A DNA stretch of 64,000 nt from Serratia symbiotica (lineage in GTDB: Bacteria; Pseudomonadota; Gammaproteobacteria; Enterobacterales; Enterobacteriaceae), in contig LR025083.1 in NCBI GenBank assembly GCA_900380265.1, positions 62,001 through 126,000 of the forward strand, written 5' to 3'. Shown here in pieces: positions 22,130-33,252 of this stretch. The notes beneath the pieces were generated by a model. That model was not told where the DNA came from. It ran no database searches and worked only from the letters and a program-made list of their open reading frames with translations. A program made the translations under genes and the position numbers. How positions within the stretch are numbered: position 1 is the stretch's first letter; each line of letters begins with the position of its first letter.

Positions 22130-22990
22130 ACTGAATCAGGTGAATTCAACGCAACAAGAACCGAGCTACTCCTGTTTATATCAAGTATAGACCACTGTCT
22201 TGACTAAACGATTTGAACTAGCCCTGCCAGAAGCGTCAAACTACCCTAACTTGGAGTGCTTGCCGTGAGCGGTCAGTAGCTAACCTGAGGGCAGTAAGGC
22301 TTGAAAAGGGAGCTTTATTCCTTTGATAGATCTTGCGCTAACTGGTCGCAATGATAGTGATTTTTTACTATTAATTGCTGTCCGCTAATCTAGGGATGTG
22401 GTATTTTCACGCTGTGCTGCAATCATTCCGACAAATAAAGACCTGTTGAGGGTTCATAATTGGTTAAGCGTACCTTGAAGTGTCAAGTGATAACAAGGCG
22501 CGTCTAACTAGTCGCTTTGAATCTGGTGATAAAATATTTAAGGCTAGTTCTAGCTGTGTATCCATTGGGAGTAGGTAAAGCAAAAATCAAAGGCGTCAGT
22601 GATCGAGCAGCTCAAATAGTAGAACGGATGCGCATAAGAAACTCTGATGTGTGGCACTCTATTATACATTTCCTAAACCATAAAAATTAAGCATGTGCAT
22701 TTGCACCCTAGCTGAATTGCCTTCATCAGGTACAAGCGACATATTGGTTGTAAAGAGCAAAGTGGGAAAGATAAGGAGTGTATTATAATCGCTGCTTTGA
22801 TTGAAGTGGAATGAAACCTATATTCTAGGTAGAGGTCCGGCATTAAGCCGTAGTGGTTTATAGCCAATGTTAGTATCAGAATGACCGATATAGATTTTAC
22901 ACAGGTACATGTTACGTAGCCTGCGTCACTGCCAATTATATAGGTGCTACTTCACCTAGCCATTCCGCTAGGCTAGGCATTCGGCCATCA
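22130..22990 (-). pseudogene. moaA: moaA fossil (GTP 3',8-cyclase), very eroded
   Basis: Expected here, divergent from ybhK. Only faint traces: IGYKPL near 22850 (LPDGYKPSG), LLFTTNMSLVPDEGNSA near 22720-22770 (IAVTTNGYRLERDVASW), QLELALNIL near 22520-22550 (QLDTFLNWI) and SIKGIKLPFQ near 22310 (SIGKLHLCLF). The radical-SAM cysteine motif CxxxCxxC is not preserved. The call depends mostly on position. Confidence 0.35.
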
Positions 22991-23010
22991 GCGCCGCTGT
23001 AAGGAAATTT

Positions 23011-23928
23011 ATGCGAAATCAAACCCTGGCTGATCTGAATCAGGTAGTAGCGTTAGGAGGTGGGCATGGCCTTGGTCGCCTGATGTCTTCTCTATCCTCA
23101 TTAGGATCACGTCTCACTGGCATTGTCACCACCACTGATAATGGTGGTTCTACTGGCCGGATACGTCGTGCAGAAGGCGGTATCGCTTGGGGTGATACCC
23201 GGAATTGTCTAACCGAGTTGATCGCCGAACCAAGCGTGGCTTCGGCGATGTTTGAATATCGCTTCAGCGGTACCGGTGAGCTCTCTGGCCACAACCTCGG
23301 GAATCTGATGTTGAAAGCACTAGATAATCTCAGCGTGCGCCCCCTGGAGGCGATTAATTTTGTGCGCAGTCTCTTGAACGTGGACGCCACCTTGATTCCT
23401 ATGTCTGAGCAGCCTGTGGATCTAGTAGCGTATGACGAGAAAGGGAACCACATTTACGGTGAGGTGAATGTCGATCAATTGATTAATATGCCACAGAAAT
23501 TAATGTTGTCAGCTCAGGTAACGGCAACCCGTGAAGCACTAGACGTGATTTCCAAAGCTGATCTTATCTTGATCGGGCCTGGCAGTTTTTTAACTAGCTT
23601 AATGCCGTTATTATTATTAGATGACCTTGCCCAAGCCTTACGGAACAGCAGCGCCAATATGATTTATATTGACAACTTAGGGCGAGAGTTGAGTATTGCT
23701 GCCGCAACGCTTCCACTAAAAGAGAAATTAATGCTAATGGAGAATAAAATTGGCCGCCAAATGATCGATGCGCTGATCGTCGGCCCTGGTGTTGACACAT
23801 ATCAGATACGAGAGCGTGTAGTGATTCAGAAATTGTTAGAGGCTAATGACATTCCTCATCGCCATAATCGTCAACAATTGCGCCGAGCATTAGATCAAGC
23901 ATTAATGGGCCTAGCTGTGCGCCCCTGA
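23011..23928 (+). CDS. ybhK: YvcK/CofD-like protein YbhK
   Basis: Intact 305-residue member of the UPF0052/YvcK family, related to CofD phospholactate transferases, binding nucleotide sugars in Gram-positive homologues and tied there to carbon metabolism and cell shape. The nucleotide-binding signature [11 protein letters not shown], the block [18 protein letters not shown] and [10 protein letters not shown] are all present; length matches E. coli YbhK (302). Good ribosome site AAGGAAA, seven bases before ATG. It sits between the divergent moaA fossil and convergent uvrB fossil exactly as in E. coli. Its retention amid such decay suggests an important role in this organism (inference). Confidence 0.94.
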   Translation: MRNQTLADLNQVVALGGGHGLGRLMSSLSSLGSRLTGIVTTTDNGGSTGRIRRAEGGIAWGDTRNCLTELIAEPSVASAMFEYRFSGTGELSGHNLGNLMLKALDNLSVRPLEAINFVRSLLNVDATLIPMSEQPVDLVAYDEKGNHIYGEVNVDQLINMPQKLMLSAQVTATREALDVISKADLILIGPGSFLTSLMPLLLLDDLAQALRNSSANMIYIDNLGRELSIAAATLPLKEKLMLMENKIGRQMIDALIVGPGVDTYQIRERVVIQKLLEANDIPHRHNRQQLRRALDQALMGLAVRP

Positions 23929-24160
23929 CCTTCGTCTTGCTGGCGTACGAAAGAGAGTACAATCTACACTGTAGGGTGTAGTAAAACCCTTTAATTGTGT
24001 ATTAAGCCAGTTATGGTGTGTGATATGGCGCTCGTCATTACCCAGCTATAGCCCTATTTTTGAACTCAAATTATTCAAGTCAGACGTTAACTACCAATCA
24101 ACGCTTATCTATTATACAATAGACCCTAAAGCCTACATCAAATGTACTAAATGCGATCAG

Positions 24161-26183
24161 TCATTTATAATACGTAACACAGTAAACTGTGTCTCACCTT
24201 GATCACGAACTGGTTGTAAAGTGCTCGCGCAATTCCTATATTTTATTATACGTCGAGCCGGATTTTTAGCTCTATATTTTTGTATGACCTACATCTGAGC
24301 TTTTAGCTCGCGGATTTTGTTTTCAACGTTGTCCGCGTCAGCCGTTGGTAGGAATTGCTATTTCGCTAGCTTGGCCTGTACCTTTACCCTTTTAAGGAGA
24401 GCTCGGCTCATAGCTAGTTTCAGGATATTGCCAATCGTATGTTTATAACCTGTGGTATAATACCGGTTTCTGCGTTATATGCATGAAACCTCGTACGCCG
24501 TCGTTTGTTTTCATTAAGGGCTTGCGCTATTAAGCCAGGAATACAGTTGATCTAGAGGATCATTCTATCATTAAGGTTACACAATGCAGGTCCGATAATT
24601 TAAGTTAATAAGCCTCAGAAGCCAGGAAAGCTTCTTGATCTGAATAAAACTGGCAACTAAATACACTTCAGGCGTATCAAGCTATTACGTAACAAATCTA
24701 TACCAACTGGTATGTTAAATGTACCAGGTGAAGTTCACGAATTATCTCAGCGTGTTCTAAGGGATTGATGCTTGAATGTAGGTAGCGCAAATGGTTACCC
24801 TGTCCCTCCAGACAGGCATTTAAGTTTTCTGCTATCTACTGAGTGCAAGTAGTGAGTAGTCCCCGCTAATTGAGCCCTACCTTGTTGCATAACTTTGATA
24901 GCAAATCATCAACTTGTTTGCTGATTTGGCGCACTTATACTGCAGGATCTAGCTGTCCGGTGGGTTGTACAACCTGTGCGATAACAGGACTAATAGATTG
25001 CTTAAGATCATATTTACCAGGGTGGCTGATGCATAAAGGGTCTATGCTGTTAGCGCCTTAAACTTTGTAAACAGTAGGGGTAATGTAGGCTGACAGCAAT
25101 CGGAACCCGTAGTCAATAAGGGGTTCCTTGCTCAACCTATCATTTTTGCACATGCAGTCAAACTGCGGCATAGTGACGTGAGATTCATCCGTTATGAACA
25201 GGCTATCTGTTAATAGGCAGCCAACCCGTTGGCGGAAACGAATCTGCGCAGCGCCAAAAAAGGTGACGCGAATAGGTTTTAATCTCTGCGCAGTATCCCA
25301 GTTCATTTATCATTTCCAAATTACACTGAGTACGTTTACTCCAGCACTCTTCTTGTATTAGCTTGTGGTGATTCAGCACTGCTTGGCGTCGCTCGCCTAA
25401 CTTAGCTTAATTTCTTCCATTTTCTGGAGTATTCGCTTACATGGCGTTACATAGTGTGCTTTTGGATAAATCGTAAACGAAGCGCCGCTCGTTCAGTTCT
25501 CCCTGCAGCTAATCAAACGCTGAAACACGTTTCACCTCTTTATTAGCCAACTCAATTTGCACTGCTAAATCGGGCGACTTTACTGGAAAGAGTTTCATCA
25601 GCTCGCTGCGAACACGGAGCTTGGAGCGTTGAACAGCCTGATTATTGCGGCCGTATTGCAATTTTACTCAGCCGTAAGATAGCACGCTGATTGATGATCA
25701 TACCGGGGTTTAGGTGTGGATCATTGTTAGGTATATATCTAGATCGGTTAGGCCGTAGATCGTTGAGTCGAAAGCACCACTATCACATCACCACGTTACA
25801 GCACTGAATTAGTAGCTGAAAGCCGCATTTGCTCTATATATGTGTTCGCCGAAATATCTTTGCCATAAAGTTGTTGAAGATAGGTCAGTAACCTTTTCTT
25901 TTTTACTAGTTGTAGCAAGAAATAAAGTACTTAATTGTATTTTTAGGCACTACCCTTTCCACCTTACGTATGACTAGCCTGCTTGCGTCTTGTGAGGTGC
26001 TAGTATAATAGTCGGTCTATTTAGACCTGAGATCATATTAGCCGTAGTAAAGGTTGTACCTGAACGAGTCACCCGAGCAGAGTCTGGTAGACTAGGCCAT
26101 CTTCCACCAGTTTCCAATTTATAGATTGCTTTCGCTGGATTTTCGGGGGCTAATATCTGTAGGGAGTTTTAAAATACACTCAT
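24161..26183 (-). pseudogene. uvrB: uvrB pseudogene (excinuclease ABC subunit B)
   Basis: Full-length fossil: ATG 26183 to TGA 24161 spans 2023 bp against 2022 in E. coli. Successive matches from the N-terminus: ARVTRSGTTFTTAN (GVTGSGKTFTIAN, so the Walker A lysine is lost), [27 protein letters not shown] (DESHVT helicase motif), [32 protein letters not shown] (VGINLLREGL), NENKRRRTRFHAYNAETGI (UvrB family signature region) and the C-terminal UVR motif ELKAQM. At least a dozen stops and several frameshifts. Loss of UvrB disables nucleotide-excision repair unless a second copy exists. Confidence 0.92.
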
Positions 26184-26189
26184 TGCTTC

Positions 26190-26965
26190 GGTTGCCTTGT
26201 GTAAATGTGCGTGTATAATCGATCGGCGGTGGCTGTGACCACGCTGAGTAACTAACCCTATTGGTTATGAAAGAAGTGGTGCTTTACGCTACTTATTATT
26301 ATGCTAGCTATAAAATCAGACGGGAGTAGAAGTAATCGCGGTAGTGTGTAATCCCTAGAGCGGTTGCTCTTAGTTGATCTGAATATAATATACCGCATAC
26401 TATGTTTCTGGCAATATGGACTTATTCACTGAATATAGTGAAGTAATATATTGCTTGTTATTTATATAACGGTAAAACCAAAATCAGATCAATAGCTAGT
26501 GGCTTGATTTTAAATCACTGTTAAGATATCTTAAATTAATAAAGTAGCCAATAATTTTTGGAAATATAAAATTCGTGTACATCTTTGACTTATTATGAGG
26601 TGAAAATCTAATAACGTTTGTTTTTACGGGAAGGTAAAACATTTAACTAAGCCTATACAGGGTGTAATAATATTAGTTCTCACTTTTCTTGCCTAATCAG
26701 AGTTTAGCTGTATAAAAATATCATGTTATTTAAATTAATACTTACATAGCCACTATAAAAGTATTGTTAAATGTGCTGGCAGCCTGCTACCAGTACATCG
26801 TTTGGTTGATGAGGTGTGTGGACTATAAAAGCGAGCAGGATGTATCCTTGTTAACTGTTCCTCTGTTTCTGATCGTTAGTGGGAGTCAATAGAGGAATAG
26901 GATTCCTTAGGGGAAATTTAGGAATGCGACTTTATGAGTTGCATGAAGAAGCTCAGGCTATCCAG
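26190..26965. other. 780-nt spacer between uvrB and bioD fossils
   Basis: No gene remnant recognised. E. coli has only a short intergenic region here, so this spacer has grown or contains an unrecognised insertion. AT content rises toward 26.4-26.7 kb. Confidence 0.5.
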
Positions 26966-26970
26966 AAGGG

Positions 26971-27648
26971 CTATAATTTACTGATATATAAATACGGCTC
27001 TAGAGTTTGATGTTCTACATCAGGATGGTGGGTATCTCTCCTAGAAGAGGTCCTGATAGCATATGACACAAACTCGTTAGGTACTCTCCTGATGTCTTTC
27101 CCCTGGCACGCTGACGTTGGTTGCTATCCAACCAACTAATGGCAAGCCTGCCTGGCAAATTGCCTTCGCGCTTAGTAACGCGCGGTTGATGCAACCTAGC
27201 TTAATAGCTACTACTAAAATTACGGGCAGTTTTTCTAGACTGACCCAGTCAGCGGAAGTGTATTGCAGCGATAAGGGAGTAAGCGCCACCCACTAGCACC
27301 TTCTATCAGCAACCAGTTGGCTCGGTGCTCTAGATGGTATAAACCAGCGGAAAGCTTTGTTAGTTCAACTGGCTGGTCTTCAGCGGCATTAATGATATGT
27401 GGTGAGGTTGGTTCGATAAAAACGTAAGGATTTACTTCGTCATAATGTAGTACAACGCTACTGTTGGCTTGTAGCGCCAGAGAATCACTATTACGCCATC
27501 CATCTGCCGTCATTTCAGTGACAGAGGCCACTGGCTTGTAGCCAGCGCTGAGGGAACCTGCTTGGTTAGCCGCTCGCAGTAGCGCACGACAGGCTACGGT
27601 TTTACCTACTCCTGTATCAGTGCCGGTAACGAAGTAACATTTTATCAC
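26971..27648 (-). pseudogene. bioD: bioD pseudogene (dethiobiotin synthetase)
   Basis: Length exactly 678 bp as in E. coli. The first 120 codons are clean: MIKCYFVTGTDTGVGKTVAC (P-loop GTDTGVGKT), AGYKPVASVTE, NSDSLALQANSS, VNPYVFIEPTSPH. A one-base shift follows IEGASGW near 27285; the next frame continues SADWVSLEKLPVILVVAIKL and GCINRALLS to GERHQES, then a stop. The tail GPLLGEIP is in a further frame and the terminal YLYISKL precedes the stop. Three lesions make it non-functional. The pattern of long clean stretches marks it as a recent loss. Confidence 0.95.
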
Positions 27649-28255
27649 TGTACATTACACCATAGATGAGATTATATGGAAATTGGAATAGCCATAACTC
27701 TGGAAGTACGCCACTAGCATAGGACTTCTGCCGGCGTGACAGTCGGCTGTGTTTCGTACTATTGATGCAAATGTGCTGAACTGGTACTGCGTTGGTGAAC
27801 GGCCCAACGCCATTATATTTGAGGAATAAATGGTTCGCCATTGGTCACATGATAGTCAGCATTGGCTGCCTTGCTAGCATTTTCTTAGTAATGGAAATGT
27901 TCATTCGTGATGTTGGGGAACAGGCTTGTGCTACAAGGACTTGTTACTGGATACAGCGCTATCAACCTCCTGAACAGATTGCTGCACAATTGTAGCAGTC
28001 GGCTACTAAAGAAATAAATATCGATCACTGAGGATCGGTAAAGGCACGTGCTTAATATTATGCCTTAATCAATAACGAATTATCGCCTTCTGTTGTCGGA
28101 AAGCGCTATCATATTCGGCGTTAGCATAAGCGTGGTGACTTGCTTTCCACCACACTCTAATATCGGCAATATAGTCAGTTTGTAATTTTATCGAAAAGTG
28201 GTACGATCGTCAGTTCTTTCCTCATCTCTAGAAAAGGTTTACTGGCGTCATCTTG
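27640..28255 (-). pseudogene. bioC: bioC fossil (malonyl-ACP O-methyltransferase)
   Basis: Only the 3' part is legible: FLKYNGVGPFTN fits BioC SLKGIGATHLH, and FPYNLIYGVMYS fits YPLTYHLFLGVIAR, running into the bioD start as in the bioBFCD operon. Upstream, NEHFHY...ENASKAANADYH fits the NRFLPPDEIEQSLNGVHYQ region weakly. The SAM-binding motif DAGCGPG is not found. Together bioF and bioC occupy about 1.74 kb instead of 1.91 kb, so part of one is deleted; the boundary between them is a guess. Confidence 0.55.
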
Positions 28256-28259
28256 CATA

Positions 28260-29381
28260 GTCGTTAGTGTAACAATAGCTGTAAGCTGCTAGCTCCAATG
28301 CCTAGCAGCGGTCTTATGGTGCAACTCTTTTAGTATTGACGCCATGCAAAACCTACAGTAGGCGATGTATATCGCATAGTTAATAAGCGGATATTTAGGT
28401 ATGCGTAATGCGCGCTAGACTCGTTCTTTGGGCGGATTCTGTTAACCACAAGCTGCTCACGGAGCGTACCTCTAATTTAGGGTGTGCTGATCATTAAGCA
28501 CCAAAATAGCAGTATTTAGCTATCAGACTTTTTAGAGTCAAGTATCATTGAGCAGAGTTTGATACAGGGCGCCGAATATTATCTTTTCATCGGCCACGAA
28601 TTGCATTACTAGCTTTAATTCTTTACAGAAACATGAGTAGAGTACAAATCAGGTCTAACTCATCTTGGTGCTGCAAATTAAACGTTAAGCGAGCTATGGC
28701 AGGTATGCTATAGGTAGTGGAGTTTTACAGTACGGCTCAGGCACTAATAGCACCGATTTTTCTTAAGGAGGTATCACTAATACAGCCTGACGTATTCCGG
28801 ATGTGAGCAACTTCCTCATGCTTTCTCTAGGCTTACAACCTCATACCATGCGGATCATCTAATATTAGTCAAGTACCTGCTGAACGGATTAGACGATGTG
28901 GAGGCCTCCGTGGTATATGGTCGCCGACCATAACGGCCACTTCTTTTATTACGATAACCCTAGCTTGTCGGTGGGGGTTTATTAATAAATTAGCAAATAG
29001 CTGTTGGTGTTTATTAAGCCAACAGAGCAACGTCGCGGGACGAATGACCCTGTCCCCTCAATGAGGCGTGGCTGGCATCAATGAAAGGTGCAGGGAATAG
29101 TGTTGCGCCTCTCTCCTACGTTTGTACTAACATTTAATGCGCTTTTAGAATCCTGTGTGGTGGCATACCGACGCTGGCGTATATATTACCGTGGCTACTT
29201 GCCAAGCGGCGATCACCCAGTTATCCTGGATAAGGCCTACATAGGTATTACTGGGAAATCTAAATAATATTTAGCGTTAATATTTATTTTTTTGCTAGTA
29301 CTGCTTTGATTACCTCGCCTCTGTTGGCGGAGGGTATTGTGCGGTAGTCGGCCAGCGCTTGTATAATGTATTGTTCAAGGT
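28260..29381 (-). pseudogene. bioF: bioF fossil (8-amino-7-oxononanoate synthase)
   Basis: Follows bioB on the same strand. EQYIIQALADYR right after the bioB stop resembles the BioF start EKINAALDARR. ASVGMPPHRILKAH near 29150 fits the GSGGSGHVSGYSVVHQAL region. NKHQQLFANLLINPHRQARV near 29000, then IVIKEVAVMVGD, fits [20 protein letters not shown] then VVTEGVFSMDGD; LILDDPHGM keeps the VDDAHGTG spacing of the PLP-binding region. Numerous stops. Confidence 0.62.
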
Positions 29382-29383
29382 GA

Positions 29384-30421
29384 TTAGAATGCTGCGTTAT
29401 AAAACTGATCCCTATCAGACTGCATTAGTTGTTCACTCAACACTTGCTGTTGCTGAGTATCGCCGTACTCGGCAGTGGTTAGTTGTGGATTAAGTCCAAG
29501 CTTACGGAACAATCGTAGATCTTTGTCTTCTTCTGGGTTAGGCGTGGTCAAGAGTTTGCAGCCGTAGAAGATCGAATTGGCTCCAGCCATAAAACACATT
29601 GCCTGAGTCTGTTCATTCATCTGTTCACGGCCCGCCGAGAGTCGAACGTAAGAAGTTGGCATCATGATTCGCGCCACCCCAATGGTTCGAATAAAATCAA
29701 ACGGATCAATGTCCTGATTATCCGCTAGTGGCGTCCCTTGGACCTTTACCAGCATATTGATCGGTACGCTCTCTGGTGGCTTTGGCATGTTAGCTAGGTG
29801 CACTAGCAGCTCGGCCCGATCGTCTGCGCTTTCCCCCAACCCAACAATACCACCTGAGCATACTTTAATACCCGCATTACGCACTTTCTCTAATGTATCT
29901 AAGCGTTCTTGATAGCTGCGTGTAGTGATAATGCTGTCGTAAAACGCCCGGGAGGTATCGAGATTATGGTTGTAATAATCTAATCCGGCGTGTGCTAGCC
30001 GTTTAGCTTGGCTATCCTCCAACATACCTAGCGTCATACAAGTTTCCATACCCAGAGCTTTCACTCCTTGTACCATCTGCTGCAAATACGGCATATCACG
30101 CTCATGAGGGTTTTTCCATGCGGCGCCCATACAAAAGCGGGTAGAACCGGCCGCTTTTGCCTTGCGCGCACCCTCCAACACCTGAGTTACTTGCATTAAA
30201 CGTTCTGATTCGAGTCCGGTTTTATAGCGCGAGCTTTGGGGGCAATATTTGCAATCTTCCGGGCAAGCACCTGTTTTAATGGATAGCAGTGTGCTGACTT
30301 GAACCTGACGCTGATTAAAGTGCTGGCGGTGTGCGGTCTGCGCCTCAAATAATAGCTCAAGCAACGGTTGATCAAACAGTGCTTTTGCAAGACTCACTGT
30401 CCAGTGCATGCGATCAGCCAT
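29384..30421 (-). CDS. bioB: biotin synthase
   Basis: Intact 345-residue radical-SAM enzyme that inserts sulfur into dethiobiotin. The cluster ligands CPEDCKYC (Cys 53, 57, 60) and the [2Fe-2S] ligand regions [14 protein letters not shown]-like ETCMTLGML and [11 protein letters not shown] are all present, as is the end of the barrel ([20 protein letters not shown]). Length equals E. coli (346). GGAG lies 8-10 bases before ATG 30421. Divergent bioA and downstream bioF, bioC and bioD are all broken, so bioB alone survives, with its BirA operator. It would need dethiobiotin from a partner, or it may be next to decay (inference). Confidence 0.96.
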   Translation of the reverse strand: MADRMHWTVSLAKALFDQPLLELLFEAQTAHRQHFNQRQVQVSTLLSIKTGACPEDCKYCPQSSRYKTGLESERLMQVTQVLEGARKAKAAGSTRFCMGAAWKNPHERDMPYLQQMVQGVKALGMETCMTLGMLEDSQAKRLAHAGLDYYNHNLDTSRAFYDSIITTRSYQERLDTLEKVRNAGIKVCSGGIVGLGESADDRAELLVHLANMPKPPESVPINMLVKVQGTPLADNQDIDPFDFIRTIGVARIMMPTSYVRLSAGREQMNEQTQAMCFMAGANSIFYGCKLLTTPNPEEDKDLRLFRKLGLNPQLTTAEYGDTQQQQVLSEQLMQSDRDQFYNAAF

Positions 30422-30472
30422 TATGGCGTCTCCAAAATGGAAAGTGTCATCAGTGTAAATATTGTGGATATA

Positions 30473-30506
30473 CTGTCAACCACTTTGAATTCAAATTGGT
30501 TGACAA
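30473..30506. promoter_or_regulatory. BirA (biotin repressor) operator between bioA and bioB
   Basis: Half-sites CTGTCAACC (30473-30481) and GGTTGACAA (30498-30506) flank a 16-nt spacer. Enterobacterial BirA operators have the form TTGTAAACC-N16-GGTTTACAA, so the half-site polarity and spacing are conserved. The site lies 52 bp before bioB and 2 bp before bioA, covering the divergent promoter region, so biotin-dependent repression of bioB probably persists. Confidence 0.8.
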
Positions 30507-30508
30507 TC

Positions 30509-31741
30509 ATGTCTCTAACCCAGTCTGACTTAGTATTCGACCAGCACCATATCTGGCACCCTTATCGCTCTATGAGTTACTCATTATGAGTTACTCATTG
30601 CCTTGTTATCCAATTGAAGCAGCCGCTGGTGTGGAGTTGCATCTTGCTGATGGTCGGCGTCTGGTAGATGGTATGTCCTCCTGGTGGGCGGCAATTCACG
30701 GTTATAACCACCCACAATTGAACCTGGCTGCTAACAAGCAGTTAGAGAAAATGTCGCATGTTATGTTCGGCGGAATCACCCATCCTTGCGTATTTTAGCG
30801 GATTCAGGTTCAGTGGCAATAGAAGTAGCATTGAAGATGGCACTGCAATACTGGTAGTGCACGCGGAGAGTGCCGCGCACAAATGCGAAGCCTGCGCCAC
30901 GGGTATCATGGCGATACCTTTGGTGCGATGTCGGTGTGCGATCCCGATAACTCGGTGCACCGTTTGTACCAAGGTATTTTCATCAAGCATCTGTTCGCGC
31001 CTGCCCCGCAGTGCCGCTTCGAGCAAGAATGGAATGAACAAGATATTGCGCCGTTCGCTGCTTTGCTGCAGCAGCATGCTGGAAAGGTGGCTGCAGTGAT
31101 CCTCGAGCCTATAGTACAGGGTGCTGGCGGTGTGCGCATATATCACCTAACTTACCTGAAGCGAGTACGCGAACTCTGCGACCATTATCAGATACTGTTG
31201 ATAGTCGATGAGATAGCCACTGGTTTTGGGCGTACTGGGGAGCTATTTGCCTGTGCACATGCCTTGGTGGTATCAGATATGCTCTGTTTGGGGAAAGCAC
31301 TAACAGGGGTTATATGACGTTGTCAGCCACTCTAACTAGCCGTCAGGTCGCGGATACTATCAGTAAAGGTCCAGTTGGTTGCTTGATGCACGGGCCAACC
31401 TTTATTTTTAACCCATTGGCCTGTGCAGTAGCGGAAGCTAGCTTAATGCTGCTGGCAGAAAACCGCTGGCAGTCACAGGTCAAGGCTATCGAAACGTACC
31501 TTAAGCAGCAGTGGTTTCCTTTGGCGGTACAGCCAAAGTAGCGGACGTACGGGTGTTAGGGGCTATTGGAGTAGTCGAAATGCGTGAACCGGTAAATGTA
31601 GCGCAGTTACAGCGTGAGTTCGTTGAGCGTGGCGTTTGGTTACGGCCGTTCGGTACACTCATTTATCTAATTCCCCCCTATATTATTGAGGCGGAGCCGC
31701 TAAGTCGACTGACTTCGGCAGTCGTGGCCGCTGTATGCTAA
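30509..31741 (+). pseudogene. bioA: bioA pseudogene (DAPA aminotransferase)
   Basis: Divergent from bioB. It begins [20 protein letters not shown] and ends [12 protein letters not shown]. Four or more lesions: a 14-bp tandem duplication at 30571-30598 shifts the frame after RSMSYS; about 19 codons plus one base are missing near 30782-30795; a further shift occurs before GYHGDTFGAMSVCDPDN near 30840-30905; one G is lost at about 31308 in ALTGG; and another shift near 31530 precedes [13 protein letters not shown]. Residues in between are still well conserved (VDEIATGFGRTGELFA, LCLGKALTG with the PLP lysine), indicating very recent loss. Confidence 0.97.
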
Positions 31742-31769
31742 ATAAAATTTAGTGTCCGATAAGCAATTC

Positions 31770-32325
31770 CTATATATATTAGACGCTAATGGACTGGTAT
31801 TGGTCTAGATAAATAAATTGATTTAAAAGCCGATGTTGACTAAACAGTGGAGGAATTTATGTTTTTCTGGTGGCGTAGCGATTTAAATACAGTCCAATAT
31901 TCCCACAAAAAAGGAATGGAATAATTAATGGCTGCAATAGCGGCAACCTATTGCCATACTTAACATGGCGGCTTGCATGAAGGCCGAAAAAGCTTAATGT
32001 CTATCTTAAATACTCCGGATTTATACCTTGTTCCGGCTAAGTAGCACAAGGTAGTAGCGGATATTTTGTAAGATACATGTGAATTATCGCAGAATTTAGA
32101 ATCCGATAGGTTTTGTACTCAGTCAGCGCTATGGCAAACGCCTACTACCGTTAGTCAAATCGATGAACCGATGCAACTGCTCTTGTATGGAGCATTATTG
32201 TTACGCGTTCACGGTACACGTATTAGGTCTAGATATAATTAAAGTGGATACAGGTGGTCGGTCATCGGAAGCCGTGTATTTGTAGCTCCAGGGTGGCGGA
32301 ACGATATGTTACCGTGAAAATATAG
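31770..32325 (+). pseudogene. ybhB: ybhB fossil (PEBP/Raf-kinase-inhibitor-like protein)
   Basis: Follows bioA as in E. coli. FWWRSDLNTVQYSHKKGM near 31866-31925 matches GWWHWVVVNLPADTRVLPQGF, and VHVLGLDIIKVDTGGRSSE near 32217-32275, then AVYL, matches VHALDVERIDVDEGASGA then MVGF. A stop follows and frames change in between. Family function in bacteria is not established. Confidence 0.65.
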
Positions 32326-32329
32326 ACGA

Positions 32330-33245
32330 TATCTGCGGAAAACGAGTTCATTGTCTCGTATCAGACTGCTAAGCAAGTTGCTTATTAATTTGATATTATG
32401 AACTCTCTCTACTAGAAGAGAGAGGTATGTCCTTTCTCTATTTAGGTAAACTCACTCCTTTGATTATCGGAATTTTGCTTAAGGTAAAGTAAGCTCTGTG
32501 TTTGTAATCTTCTCATGAGCAACGTCTTTTAGTTATTTTCTGTTATTTTCATAGAAAGATCAACACTCAATAATTAAATAGAATTTAGAATTCTGTATCA
32601 CCGCAAAATTAATAAAATTATATAATTATAGTGGTCTAAATCGTCCGTCCCTTTCGTGCTTTTAGGAAATTATGTTTTTATGTTAATAGCAGCGGGGTTA
32701 CTGAGGTCTGCAATCCAAAGTTTATATTTTCATTGAAGTACGACCACTGAATATGTTCGTTGAAGTATGACTCGTTGTAGAAACTGCCTGGACAATCGGT
32801 TAATGACGAGACGGTCTCATAGCCTAAAGTCAAAGCGAGAGAAGTAGGTCATGTTTAAGTCGTATTTGAGTAATAGACGGAATCATAAACTGCGCTAATT
32901 TAATTACAGGTGTCAGTATCGATATTAAGTCGGGTGATAACAATCAGTAATGAGTATAACCTTTGCATAGGGTACGCTGTTGCTTTCAGCATGGTAAATA
33001 TACCACCGACTTCTATCTCTAATTGACTATTTATTGGTTAGGCTGATATTATTCTCAGCTTTCTTTATATTCTACGTTCGATAAGCTACTAGCTTTTTAT
33101 TTCCCACTTACCTCTTAAGGTCTGTACATAGCTTAAGTCTACAGTTAAACCGCTAGAGAAAAGTATAAAGTCCGCCAAGGCGCATCATAAACCTTAACAA
33201 GGAATGATTGTAGATGCGTTTAATACTCGAGCGAATCGCTGTACT
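32330..33245. other. 0.9-kb spacer between ybhB fossil and pgl
   Basis: No gene or fossil recognised on either strand. E. coli has ybhC, ybhJ, ybhI, ybhH and ybhD here; no trace of these was found, and related genera often lack them. Confidence 0.5.
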
Positions 33246-33252
33246 GCATCGG

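Noticed and set aside
22673-22867. 64-codon minus-strand frame as an independent gene
   Set aside because: Overlaps the expected moaA fossil and shows no start signal or family; kept only as part of moaA.
25058-25306. 82-codon open frame as a small gene
   Set aside because: It is the DESHVT portion of the uvrB fossil between a shift and a stop.
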